A stretch of 64,000 nt of DNA, from NCBI RefSeq assembly GCF_000715505.1, contig NZ_JHEH01000008.1, forward strand, positions 88,862-152,861. Direction: 5' to 3'. A program made the position numbers and the translations under genes. This document shows positions 53,193 through 61,931 of the stretch, one piece after another. Position 1 is the first letter of the stretch. Each line of letters starts with the position of its first letter. The notes beneath the pieces were generated by a model. It saw nothing but the letters and a program-made list of their open reading frames with translations. It was not told the DNA's origin and made no database searches. The stretch is from Thioclava dalianensis (GTDB taxonomy: Bacteria; Pseudomonadota; Alphaproteobacteria; Rhodobacterales; Rhodobacteraceae).

Positions 53193-54707
53193 ATGACCTA
53201 TACCCCCCACGGACAGCACCTGATCGCAGGCACGCGCACCGGAGCGGATGAAAGCTTCACCTCGACACCCGCCACGGGCGAGGGGCGCACCGTCTGCGCG
53301 GGCAATGCCGCATTGATCGACCGCGCGGTGCAGGCGGCAGAAGAGGCGTTCTGGAGCTTCGGGGCCACGGATCGCGAAACCCGCGCCGTGCTTTTGGAGA
53401 CCATCGCCGATGAGATCGAGGCGCGCGGCGCTGACATCACCGAGCTTGCGATGTCCGAAAGCGGCCTCCCGCAGGCCCGGCTTGAGGGCGAGCGGGGGCG
53501 CACCACGGGTCAGCTTCGCATGTTTGCCAGTCATATCCGCAAGGGCGACTACCTGGATCGGCGCCATGACGCGGCGTTGCCGGATCGCAAACCCGCGCCG
53601 CGCCCCGATCTGCGGATGATGCAGCAGCCTGTCGGTCCGGTTGCGGTGTTTGGCGCGTCGAACTTCCCGCTGGCCTTTTCGGTGGCCGGTGGCGATACCG
53701 CCTCGGCGCTGGCCGCTGGCTGTCCGGTCGTCGTGAAGGGCCATGAGGCGCATCCCGCGACCGGCGAGATCGTGGCCGAGGCGATTACGGCGGCGATTGC
53801 GAAATGCGGTTTGCCCGCCGGGATTTTCAGCCTCGTGCAGGGGGGCTCGCGCGACGTGGGCGAGGCGCTCGTGACCCATCCGCTGATCACGGCGGCGGGG
53901 TTCACCGGCTCGCTGGGGGCAGGGCGTGCGCTTTATGATCTTTGCGCCAAGCGCCCCGAGCCGATCCCGTTTTTTGGCGAGCTGGGCTCGGTCAACCCGA
54001 TGTTCCTGCTGCCCGAGGCGGTCGCTGCGCGCGGCGCCGCGATCGGTACCGGCTGGGCGGGCTCTCTGGTGATGGGGGCAGGCCAGTTCTGCACCAATCC
54101 CGGCATTGCCGTCGTGCTGGCCTCGCAGGCCGAGGCGATCATCGAAGGCGCGCGCGCGGCTCTGGAGGGCTCCGGGGCGCAGGTGATGCTAACCGAAGGC
54201 ATCGCCAAAGCCTATCGGCACGGCACGGCAGAGGTCGCCAAGGCCAAGGGCGTGCGCGATGTGTTCCGCTCGGAATGCGACGGGCGGGCGGCGACCCCGA
54301 ACCTCTTCGTGGTCTCGGGCGCTGACTGGCTGGCCGAGCCGATCCTGTCGGAAGAGGTCTTCGGGCCGCTGGGCCTGTTGGTGACTGCCGAGTCGGAGGC
54401 GGAAATGCTGGCGCTTGCAAAAAGCTTCCGCGGCCAGTTGACCGCGACGCTGCACATGGATGACGGCGATGCGGATCTGGCGGGCCGTTTGCTGCCGGTT
54501 CTGGCCCGGCGCGCAGGTCGGGTGATGGCCAACGGCTTCCCCACGGGTGTTGAGGTCAGCGACGCAATGGTCCATGGCGGGCCTTATCCCGCCTCGACGA
54601 ATTTCGGCGCGACGTCGGTGGGGACGCTGGCGATCCGGCGCTTCCTGCGTCCGGTCTGCTACCAGAACATCGCGCCCGCCCTTTTGCCAAAGGATCTGCG
54701 CGAATGA
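53193..54707 (+). CDS. 2-oxoglutarate semialdehyde dehydrogenase (NADP+)
   Basis: 504-residue aldehyde dehydrogenase. It oxidises alpha-ketoglutaric semialdehyde to 2-oxoglutarate, the last step of the non-phosphorylating L-arabinose route. The catalytic Glu is in FFGELGSVNP and the Cys in MGAGQFCTNPG; FGASNFPLAFSVAGGDTASALAAGCPVVVKGHEAHP is the N-terminal coenzyme segment of the KGSADH group. It overlaps the next gene by 4 bp. An AGAAAGGA site precedes its ATG. Confidence 0.92.
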   Translation: MTYTPHGQHLIAGTRTGADESFTSTPATGEGRTVCAGNAALIDRAVQAAEEAFWSFGATDRETRAVLLETIADEIEARGADITELAMSESGLPQARLEGERGRTTGQLRMFASHIRKGDYLDRRHDAALPDRKPAPRPDLRMMQQPVGPVAVFGASNFPLAFSVAGGDTASALAAGCPVVVKGHEAHPATGEIVAEAITAAIAKCGLPAGIFSLVQGGSRDVGEALVTHPLITAAGFTGSLGAGRALYDLCAKRPEPIPFFGELGSVNPMFLLPEAVAARGAAIGTGWAGSLVMGAGQFCTNPGIAVVLASQAEAIIEGARAALEGSGAQVMLTEGIAKAYRHGTAEVAKAKGVRDVFRSECDGRAATPNLFVVSGADWLAEPILSEEVFGPLGLLVTAESEAEMLALAKSFRGQLTATLHMDDGDADLAGRLLPVLARRAGRVMANGFPTGVEVSDAMVHGGPYPASTNFGATSVGTLAIRRFLRPVCYQNIAPALLPKDLRE

Positions 54708-55633
54708 GCCAGCCGATCTCGCTTGGACTGGTGGGGTTGGGCGTGATTGCACGCGCCCAGCACCTGCCTGCGCTCAAGGCCACGCCGGGTTTGCGGCTGG
54801 CCGCGATTGCCTCGCGCAATGCGGGACTTGAGACGCTGCCCAGCTATCCCGATATCGCGGCGCTGCTGGACGCCGAGCCCGATCTGCAGGCGATCTCGCT
54901 TTGCACCCCGCCGCAGGGGCGGTTTGCCCAAGCGGCGGCTGCGATTGCGGCGGGGCGTCACGTAATGCTTGAAAAGCCGCCCGGTGCGAGCGTGTCCGAG
55001 GTGCAGGCACTCAGCGCGCTGGCGCGTGCGTGCGGCGTGAGCCTTTTTGCGACGTGGCATTCGCGCGAGGCGGCGGCCGTGGCGCAGGCGCGCGAGATGT
55101 TGGCCGATCTTGAGGTCCGCTCGGTCGAGATCCGCTGGATGGAAGATGTGCGGCACTGGCATCCCGGGCAGGATTGGATCTGGCAGCCCGGCGGTCTGGG
55201 CGTGTTCGATCCCGGCATCAACGCGCTCTCGATCGTGACGCGTCTGCTGCGCGATCCGGTGCGACTGACGCGCGCGCATCTGGAGCTGCCCGAGAACCGG
55301 CAGGCCCCGATTGCCGCTCAGCTCGACATGGTGGCCGGGCTGCAGACGCGAATCCGCGCGCAGTTCGACTGGCGGCAGACGGGGAAACAGACTTGGGAGA
55401 TCGTCTTGCGCACCGATGGCCCCGAGATCGCCTTGCGCGAGGGCGGGGCGCGGCTGGAGGTCGATGGCGAGGCCCGGATCTCCGCGCCCGATCAGGAATA
55501 TCGCGCGCTCTATGCCCGGTTTGAACAGCTCATTGCGCGCGGGGAGTCCGATGTGGATCTGGCGCCGTTGCAGCTTGTGGCCGATGCGTTCCTGTTGGGC
55601 GAGCAAACCCGCGTTGCGGCCTTTCACGACTGA
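54704..55633 (+). CDS. L-arabinose / D-galactose 1-dehydrogenase (Gfo/Idh/MocA)
   Basis: 309-residue oxidoreductase, the exact length of Azospirillum L-arabinose 1-dehydrogenase, to which it is similar throughout. The Rossmann motif is LVGLGVIARAQHLPA; the Lys is in MLEKPPGAS; substrate and catalytic residues lie in TWHSREAAA, WHPGQDWIWQPGGLGVFDPGINALS (Asp and Asn). It oxidises L-arabinose or D-galactose at C1 to the lactone with NAD(P)+. It is the last gene before the operon terminator although it acts first in the pathway. Confidence 0.92.
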   Translation: MSQPISLGLVGLGVIARAQHLPALKATPGLRLAAIASRNAGLETLPSYPDIAALLDAEPDLQAISLCTPPQGRFAQAAAAIAAGRHVMLEKPPGASVSEVQALSALARACGVSLFATWHSREAAAVAQAREMLADLEVRSVEIRWMEDVRHWHPGQDWIWQPGGLGVFDPGINALSIVTRLLRDPVRLTRAHLELPENRQAPIAAQLDMVAGLQTRIRAQFDWRQTGKQTWEIVLRTDGPEIALREGGARLEVDGEARISAPDQEYRALYARFEQLIARGESDVDLAPLQLVADAFLLGEQTRVAAFHD

Positions 55634-55653
55634 GGCCTGACGAGATGAGGCTG

Positions 55654-55682
55654 AAGCCGCGCGCCCACATGCGCGCGGCTTT
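55654..55682 (+). terminator. Terminator of the chvE-ara operon
   Basis: Perfect 11-bp stem AAGCCGCGCGC/GCGCGCGGCTT with a 6-nt loop followed by UUGUG, 21 bp past the last gene. Confidence 0.78.
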
Positions 55683-55859
55683 GTGCGTGGTGCGGTGCCA
55701 TAGGCCGGAGGCACGACAAGCTCCGAGAGAGGGCGCGACACCGATCCCGCAGAGCCGCTCGCGCAGCCGTGAGACAAGTCTTTGAAAATTCGCGCTATAG
55801 GTGTTTCTCAGAGAACGCGATCAACTGAAAACCAGAGCCTGATTTCGAGGAGTGTCCCC

Positions 55860-57620
55860 ATGCGCCGCATCGCAGCCTACCTGTCCGCCTGTCTGTTGAT
55901 AGGCGCGCCCGCCTTTGCCGATACCCAGAACAGTGCGGCCGCGGCACTGCCCGATGTCGGCGTCTCGGGCGTCACCCGCGCGAAACTGGCCGCAGCCAAA
56001 CCTGTCACCGCCAAACATGCGATGGTGGTGACCGCGCAGCATCTGGCGACGGATGTCGGGGTCGATATCCTCAAACAGGGCGGCAATGCGGTCGATGCGG
56101 CGGTGGCGGTGGGCTATGCGCTCGCGGTCGTGCATCCGTGCTGCGGCAATCTGGGTGGCGGCGGTTTCATGACGGTGCATCTGGCCAATGGTCAGAACCT
56201 GTTTCTCGATTTCCGCGAGAAAGCGCCGCTGGCGGCAACGCCCGATATGTTTCTCGACGCAGACGGCAAGGCCGATCCCAAGCTGAGCCGCGAGTCGTGG
56301 CTGGGCACGGGCGTGCCCGGCACCGTGATGGGGATGGATGAGGCGCTGGCGAAATACGGCACGATGACGCGGGCCAAGGTGATGGCCCCGGCGATCGAGC
56401 TGGCGCGCGATGGCTTTGTGCTCAATGCAGCCGACGTGAAGCTGATGGATCTGCGCACCAAGGTCTTTGCAGCCCAGCCCAATGTGGCCAAGATCTTTCT
56501 GCATCCCGATGGCTCGCCCTATGTCGCAGGCGAGCGGCTGCGCCAGCCGGAACTGGCCAAGACGCTGGAGCTGATCTCGAAAGAGGGGAGCAAAGCATTC
56601 TACGAGGGCCCGATTGCCAAGGCGATTGTGAAGGCCAGCCAGGCGGATGGCGGGCTCTTCACGATGAAGGATTTTGCTCAATACACCGCCCCCTGGAGCA
56701 AGCCGGTGAGCTGTGAGTATCGCGGCCATGAGATCATCTCGGCGCCGCCGCCCAGCTCGGGCGGCACCACGATCTGCGAGATCTTGCAGATCATCAAACC
56801 CTATCCGTTCGGCAAATGGGGCTACAGCTCGGTCAAGGCCACCCATGCGCTGGTCGAGGCCGAGCGCCGCGCATTTGCGGATCGCAACACCTATCTGGGC
56901 GACCCGGCCTTCGTGAAAAACCCGGTGCAGGAGCTGATCTCGCAGGCCCATGCCGAGAAGCTGCGCGCCACGATCCTGCCGGATCGGGCAACGCCGTCCT
57001 CCGAGATCAAGGGCAGCCTTGGAGCCAATGAGGGGATGCATACGACGCATTATTCAATCGTGGATGCCAAGGGCAATGCGGTGGCTGTGACCTATACGCT
57101 CAACTTCTTCTTTGGCACCGGTAAGATCGCGGGCGATAGCGGGTTCTTCCTCAACAATGAGATGGATGATTTTACCGCCAAGCCCGGCGTGCCCAATGCG
57201 TTCGGTCTGGTTCAGGGCAAGATCAACGCGGTCGCCCCCGGCAAGCGCCCGCTGAGCTCAATGACGCCCACGATCGTGCTCAAGGGCGGCAAACTGTTCA
57301 TGGTCACCGGCAGCCCGGGCGGCTCCACGATTATCTCGACGACGCTGGAGAGTATCCTCAACGTGGTCGATTTCGGGATGAATATGCAGCAGGCGGTCGA
57401 TGCGCCGCGGGTTCACAATCAGTGGTTGCCTGATCTGGTCTATGTCGAACCCGGCTATCTGACCCCCAAGACGAAGACCGCGTTGGAAGGGATGGGCTAC
57501 ACGTTCAAGGAGCGCGCGCCCTGGGGGGCCGATGAGGCGATCCTTGTCAATTCCAAGACCGGGATGCTGGAGGGTGCCAATGACAGCCGCAGACCCTCGG
57601 GGCTGGCCAAGGGCTACTGA
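55860..57620 (+). CDS. ggt: Gamma-glutamyltransferase
   Basis: 586-residue periplasmic Ntn-hydrolase that cleaves or transfers the gamma-glutamyl group of glutathione. A signal peptide (YLSACLLIGAPAFA) precedes the mature protein. Autoprocessing occurs before the Thr of MHTTHYSIVD, splitting a large and a small subunit; the small-subunit motif NNEMDDF and GKRPLSSMTPTIV are present, as are GGNAVDAAVAVGYALAVVHPCCGNLGGGGF in the large one. The ATG at 55860 has GAGGAG 7 nt upstream; the open frame extends to 55782 without support. It is not obviously in an operon. Confidence 0.95.
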   Translation: MRRIAAYLSACLLIGAPAFADTQNSAAAALPDVGVSGVTRAKLAAAKPVTAKHAMVVTAQHLATDVGVDILKQGGNAVDAAVAVGYALAVVHPCCGNLGGGGFMTVHLANGQNLFLDFREKAPLAATPDMFLDADGKADPKLSRESWLGTGVPGTVMGMDEALAKYGTMTRAKVMAPAIELARDGFVLNAADVKLMDLRTKVFAAQPNVAKIFLHPDGSPYVAGERLRQPELAKTLELISKEGSKAFYEGPIAKAIVKASQADGGLFTMKDFAQYTAPWSKPVSCEYRGHEIISAPPPSSGGTTICEILQIIKPYPFGKWGYSSVKATHALVEAERRAFADRNTYLGDPAFVKNPVQELISQAHAEKLRATILPDRATPSSEIKGSLGANEGMHTTHYSIVDAKGNAVAVTYTLNFFFGTGKIAGDSGFFLNNEMDDFTAKPGVPNAFGLVQGKINAVAPGKRPLSSMTPTIVLKGGKLFMVTGSPGGSTIISTTLESILNVVDFGMNMQQAVDAPRVHNQWLPDLVYVEPGYLTPKTKTALEGMGYTFKERAPWGADEAILVNSKTGMLEGANDSRRPSGLAKGY

Positions 57621-57631
57621 GGGCGAAAGCT

Positions 57632-57701
57632 CCGATCCTCTGACCCCGATCCTCTGGCCCCGATCCTCAGGCCCGGTGCCGGGGGATCGGGGCGTTAACG
57701 C
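57632..57701 (+). repeat. Three tandem CCCGATCCTC repeats with a complementary arm
   Basis: CCGATCCTCTG (57632), CCCCGATCCTCTGG (57644) and CCCCGATCCTCAGG (57658) are direct repeats with about 13-14 bp period just past ggt. GGATCGGGG at 57684-57692 can pair with each of them, best with the last, giving CCCCGATCC/GGATCGGGG around an inner CCCGG/CCGGG stem. GCGTTAACGC, a perfect palindrome, follows at 57692-57701. Confidence 0.65.
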
Positions 57702-57809
57702 AGAGACAAAACCATGTGACAGCGGGCGTACAAGGCTTCACCCGCGCGGGCCGCGCGCTACAAGAAAAGGCGTGGCCCGGTGGCGGCCCGCTTTATCAGG
57801 TGAGGTCTC

Positions 57810-59033
57810 GTGTTCAGATCGTTTTTCCCCAATCCCAGACTGTTCTTTCCCAGCGCGCTGATCTGGACCTTGCTATCGGTGCTGGTCTGGTATGGCTATG
57901 CGCGTCATTTGGGTGCGCGGTTCGGCATGGGGTTGCCTGCGCCCGGCACGCCGCAGGTGATTGGGTTGGGCTTTTTCGTCACGCCTGATTTCCTGTGGTT
58001 CTATGGCTATTGCGCGCTGTGGGTGGCGGTGTTCGCCGCCGTCTGGATGATTGCCGCGCCGCATCCGTGGCATTGGTGGTCGATCCTTGGCTCGGTACTG
58101 ATCCTCGCGTCGAACTATTTCAGCGTGCAGACCACGGTGGATCTCAACGAGTGGCAGCGCCCGTTCTATGATGCGATCCAGAAGGCGCTGGATGGCGGGC
58201 ATGGGGTGACGGCGGGGGATCTCTACCACATGCTGTTTATCTGGTCGCAAATCGCTATAGTCTGGATGGCCGTCTATATCGCGACCAACTTTTTCACGAG
58301 CCATTACGTGTTTCGTTGGCGCACGGCGATGAACTTTTACTACATGTCACATTGGCCGCGTGCCCGGCGCATCGAGGGGGCGGCGCAGCGGGTGCAGGAG
58401 GATACCGCGCGCTTTGCCGCCATCGTCGAGGATCTGGGCGTGTCGATGATCCAATCCGTGATCACGCTCTTTGCCTTTCTGCCGGTGCTGGCGGGGCTGA
58501 GCCATTTCGTCTCGGAGCTGCCCATCGTGGGGCATATCGCCGAGCCGCTTTTGGTGGCCGCCGTCTGCTGGTCGCTCTTTGGGACGGTGCTTTTGGCGGT
58601 CGCAGGGATCAAGCTGCCCGGACTGGCCTTTGCCAACCAGCGCACCGAGGCCGCCTATCGTAAAGAACTGGTCTATGGCGAGGATGACGCGGCGCGCGCT
58701 CATCCGCTCACGGTGCGAGAGCTTTATGGCACGATGCGGCAATCCTATTTCCGCTACTTCTTCCACTTCGCCTATTTCAACATCTTTCGGGGCTTCTACA
58801 TTCAGGCCGATAATGTGTTTGCCAATATCATGCTGATCCCGACGATTGTGGCGGGCAAGATCAGCTTTGGGGTGATGCAGCAGATCCTGACGGCCTTTGG
58901 GCAGGTGACGGGCTCGTTCCAGTATCTGGTGGGGTCGTGGACGACGATCATCGAACTGCTCTCGATCCACAAACGTCTGCGGGGGTTTGAGAAAGCCTTC
59001 ACAAGCGAACCCGTTGAGGCGGTTGGGGTCTAA
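57810..59033 (+). CDS. sbmA: SbmA/BacA-type peptide transporter
   Basis: 407-residue inner-membrane protein of the SbmA/BacA family, a proton-driven importer of proline-rich peptides, bleomycin, microcins and other modified peptides. It has the family pattern FFPNPRLFFPSALIWT at the start, SNYFSVQTTVDLNEWQRPFYDA after helix III, FRWRTAMNFYYMSHW, and the C-terminal FQYLVGSWTTIIELLSIHKRLRGFE. The length is that of SbmA (406), with no ATPase domain, so it is not an ABC fusion. The start is GTG at 57810 with GAGG 4 nt upstream. In rhizobia BacA is needed for survival in legume cells; here its physiological peptide is unknown. Confidence 0.95.
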   Translation: MFRSFFPNPRLFFPSALIWTLLSVLVWYGYARHLGARFGMGLPAPGTPQVIGLGFFVTPDFLWFYGYCALWVAVFAAVWMIAAPHPWHWWSILGSVLILASNYFSVQTTVDLNEWQRPFYDAIQKALDGGHGVTAGDLYHMLFIWSQIAIVWMAVYIATNFFTSHYVFRWRTAMNFYYMSHWPRARRIEGAAQRVQEDTARFAAIVEDLGVSMIQSVITLFAFLPVLAGLSHFVSELPIVGHIAEPLLVAAVCWSLFGTVLLAVAGIKLPGLAFANQRTEAAYRKELVYGEDDAARAHPLTVRELYGTMRQSYFRYFFHFAYFNIFRGFYIQADNVFANIMLIPTIVAGKISFGVMQQILTAFGQVTGSFQYLVGSWTTIIELLSIHKRLRGFEKAFTSEPVEAVGV

Positions 59034-59066
59034 GTCCGGTCTGAGGTTGGGGCGGGGCTCTTGCGC

Positions 59067-59816
59067 TCAGCCACGCGCGCGCCGCGCCCCGAGCCGCCAT
59101 GACAGATAGGTCTCAAGCTGCACCAGCGCGTCATAGATCAGCACCGCAAACAGCCCGACGATCAGCCCGCCTTGCAGCACGAATGCGGTGTTGTTGGTCA
59201 GCAGACCCGCGATGATGATCTCGCCCAAGGTGCGCGCCGCGACGGTCGAGCCGATGGTGGCCGTGCCCAGGGAGATCACCACTGACAGGCGAATGCCCGT
59301 CAGAATCACCGGCATCGCCAGAGGCAGCTCGACACGCACCAACCTTTGCCAGCGGCTCAGGCCGATGCCGCGTGCAGCCTCCATCGTCGCGGGCGGCAGG
59401 GTCGACAGCCCCGTCATCGCATTCTCGAAAATCGGCAGCAGACCATAGAGAAACAGCGCCACCAGCGTCGGCCCCGCGCCAAAGCCAAGCGCAGGCACGG
59501 CGAGGGCCAGCACCGCCACCGGTGGAAATGTCTGGCCGATATTGGTAATCGTGCGCGAGAGCGGGCGGAAGGCCGCGCCTGCTGGCCGGGTCACCAGCAC
59601 GGCCAGCGTGACCGCAATCAGTGTCGAGGCGGTCGAGGCGAGCGCCACAAGCCCCAGATGGCTGAGCGCGAGCGACAGGAGCGAGGCGCGCGTGTAGATC
59701 ACCGGCCCGCCGGGCGGGGCAAAGGGCGCAAAGGCCCAAGTGAACCATTCGGGCCGCAAGACCAGCGCCAGCAAGAGCGCAATCAGCGCTAGCCGTATGA
59801 GCGCGCCGATCTTCAT
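59067..59816 (-). CDS. yehW: Glycine-betaine-type ABC permease YehW
   Basis: 249-residue inner-membrane permease of the osmoprotectant (OTCN) family with about five to six hydrophobic segments and the BPD_transp_1 motif MEAARGIGLSRWQRLVRVELPLAMPVIL. It is the last gene of the yehZYXW-like operon. I use the ATG at 59816, which overlaps the ATPase stop by 4 bp; the longer frame to 59918 is inside the ATPase gene. E. coli YehZYXW (OsmF system) is a low-affinity betaine transporter with uncertain physiological role. Confidence 0.88.
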   Translation of the reverse strand: MKIGALIRLALIALLLALVLRPEWFTWAFAPFAPPGGPVIYTRASLLSLALSHLGLVALASTASTLIAVTLAVLVTRPAGAAFRPLSRTITNIGQTFPPVAVLALAVPALGFGAGPTLVALFLYGLLPIFENAMTGLSTLPPATMEAARGIGLSRWQRLVRVELPLAMPVILTGIRLSVVISLGTATIGSTVAARTLGEIIIAGLLTNNTAFVLQGGLIVGLFAVLIYDALVQLETYLSWRLGARRARG

Positions 59817-60748
59817 GCGCGGCTCTGTGCGCGCGCGCGGATTGCGGCCAGCGTCACTTGGCCTTGCGTGCCATCTTCGCGCAGCACCGGCACCGCGTCG
59901 CGCCCACTGGCGAGACACTGCGCGAGCACGTCGCGCAGGCTTGTCTGGGCGGGCAGGGGCGTGCCCTCGATCTGGCCGTCCTGCGCGATCTCGCAGGCCG
60001 GGATCAGTGACAAAAGCCGCAGCGGGCGTTCGATGCCGCCCACCATTTCGGCCACGAACTCGGTCGCGGGCTCGGTGATGATCTGGGCGGGCGTGGCATG
60101 CTGCACGAGCCGCCCCGCATCCATCACCGCCACCCGGTCGCCAAGCTGGATCGCCTCTTGCATGTCATGGGTCACCAGCACGATGGTCGAGCCCAGCTTG
60201 CGCTGGATGCGGCGCAGATCCTCTTGCGCGCGGGCGCGGATGATCGGATCGAGCGCGCCGAAGGGCTCGTCCATCAGCAGCAAGTCGGGGCGCGAGGCCA
60301 GCGCGCGCGCAACGCCCACGCGCTGAGCCTGGCCGCCTGATAGCTCTGCCGGGTAGCGGGTGCGAAACTGCTCGGGCGCCATCGAGAACAGATCGAGCAG
60401 CTCATCCACGCGTGCCGCGATCTTTGCCGCAGGCCAGCCGAGAAGCTGCGGCACCACGCCGATATTGCGCGCGACCGTGTAATGCGGAAACAGGCCGTGG
60501 CCTTGAATGGCATAGCCGATCCGCCGCCGCAGCGCGGTTTTCGACATCTCCGCGGTGGCCTCGCCATTGATGCGCACATCGCCCGAGCTGGGCTCAACGA
60601 GCCGGTTGATCATGCGCAGCAGCGTGGTTTTGCCCGACCCGGATGTGCCCACGATCACCGTGATCGTGCCGGTCTCGACGGTCATCGACACGGCATCCAC
60701 CGCGCGGGCACCGTCATAGATCTTGGTGATCTGGTCAATCTCGATCAT
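59813..60748 (-). CDS. yehX: Glycine-betaine-type ABC ATPase YehX
   Basis: 311-residue ATPase of the ProV/OpuCA class. Walker A is GTSGSGKTT, the signature is LSGGQAQRVGVARA and Walker B is LLLMDEPFGALDP. A short C-terminal CBS-like tail (QTSLRDVLAQCLASGRDAVPVLRED) may sense ionic strength, as in OpuA. It overlaps its neighbours on both sides by 4 bp. Confidence 0.92.
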   Translation of the reverse strand: MIEIDQITKIYDGARAVDAVSMTVETGTITVIVGTSGSGKTTLLRMINRLVEPSSGDVRINGEATAEMSKTALRRRIGYAIQGHGLFPHYTVARNIGVVPQLLGWPAAKIAARVDELLDLFSMAPEQFRTRYPAELSGGQAQRVGVARALASRPDLLLMDEPFGALDPIIRARAQEDLRRIQRKLGSTIVLVTHDMQEAIQLGDRVAVMDAGRLVQHATPAQIITEPATEFVAEMVGGIERPLRLLSLIPACEIAQDGQIEGTPLPAQTSLRDVLAQCLASGRDAVPVLREDGTQGQVTLAAIRARAQSRA

Positions 60749-61926
60749 CTTGTGCGCTCCGCAGTCGGTGTGGCCAGTTCGACCAGAATGTCCATCGTGA
60801 TCGCCGAGATCAGGGCAAGCGCCACCGTGGGCAGCGTGCCCAGCAAGATCAGGTCAGTGGCGGTCTGGTTGAGGCCCTGAAAGACGAAAGTGCCAAAGCC
60901 GCCACCGCCGATCAGCCCTGCGATCACGGCAAGCCCGATATTTTGCACCAAAACGATGCGCAGCCCGGCAAGGATCACCGGCAGGCCCAGCGGGAATTCG
61001 ACCTTTATCAGCCGTTGAAAGCCCGTCATCCCCATGCCGCGCGCGGCTTCACGGGCCTCCGGCGGGGTGCTTTGCAGCCCCGCCAGCAGGTTCGCGACCA
61101 CTGGTAGCAAGGAATAGAGAACGAGCGCGAAGAAGGCGGGCGCAAAGCCGATCCCGGCGATCCCGATGGCCTTTGCGCCGGGCACAGCCGTGGCGATCCA
61201 GCCAAGGATCGGGATCATGATCCCGAACATCGCAAGCGAGGGGATGGTTTGCAAAAAGCTCAAGACGGGCAGGGTGGCCTCGCGCAGTCGGGCGCTGCTA
61301 TGGCAGGCAATGCCCAGCGGCAGACCGATCAGCGCCGCCGCTGCAAGCGAGCCGAAGGCCAGCCCCAGATGCCGCAGAGCCGCGGTCTGAAACCCGGATT
61401 TGCGACTGGCATATTCCTGCATGATCGACAGATCCGACAGCGCGCCTGAGCGCAGCAGTAGTGCCACAAGCCCCACCGTCAGCGCCAGCAATGCTGCGCG
61501 AGCCCATGGCCCGGGCGAGAGCGCCCCGAGCGCATCCGCCATCAGAAGCGACAGCACGACGAGCAGGCACCAGAACCCGGCCGCCGGTGAGACGCGGGCA
61601 AACTCTCCGGCATCGCTGAGCAGCGCGTTCGAGCCCTGCACCAAAAGCCAGAGCAGCCCTGCCAGCCCCAGTGCCGCCCCCAGCAGCCGCAAAGCAGGCC
61701 GTGAGATCACGCCAAGCGCCAGCCCCAGCACGAGGGCCACCAGACCGGGAGCGGCTTGCGCCAGCGACCAGATCGGCACGCCTTGCCCCGCGACGATCCG
61801 ATTGGCCGCCAATGTCAGGAAGGGCAGGAAAATCGCGGCAGCGCCGAGGGCTGCAAATAGCAGCCCCGGCCTGCTGAGCATATGCGGCCCGCCCTGCGCG
61901 CCGAGGCGCCGCAGGGTCTGTGCCAC
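60745..61926 (-). CDS. yehY: Glycine-betaine-type ABC permease YehY
   Basis: 393-residue permease. The N-terminal half carries several extra hydrophobic segments typical of YehY, and the C-terminal half is the transport domain with RHLGLAFGSLAAAALIGLPLGI and the EAA-type loop EAREAARGMGMTGFQRLIKVEFPLGLP. It is 5 bp after the binding-protein gene. The start could be the ATG 15 codons in (MLSRPGLL) because the first 15 residues look non-membrane; I keep the longer frame because spacing to the upstream gene is normal. Confidence 0.88.
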   Translation of the reverse strand: MAQTLRRLGAQGGPHMLSRPGLLFAALGAAAIFLPFLTLAANRIVAGQGVPIWSLAQAAPGLVALVLGLALGVISRPALRLLGAALGLAGLLWLLVQGSNALLSDAGEFARVSPAAGFWCLLVVLSLLMADALGALSPGPWARAALLALTVGLVALLLRSGALSDLSIMQEYASRKSGFQTAALRHLGLAFGSLAAAALIGLPLGIACHSSARLREATLPVLSFLQTIPSLAMFGIMIPILGWIATAVPGAKAIGIAGIGFAPAFFALVLYSLLPVVANLLAGLQSTPPEAREAARGMGMTGFQRLIKVEFPLGLPVILAGLRIVLVQNIGLAVIAGLIGGGGFGTFVFQGLNQTATDLILLGTLPTVALALISAITMDILVELATPTAERTR

Positions 61927-61931
61927 AGCGA

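Noticed and set aside
57632..57701. Short CRISPR-like array
   Set aside because: Only three units, no unique spacers of constant length, and no cas genes nearby.
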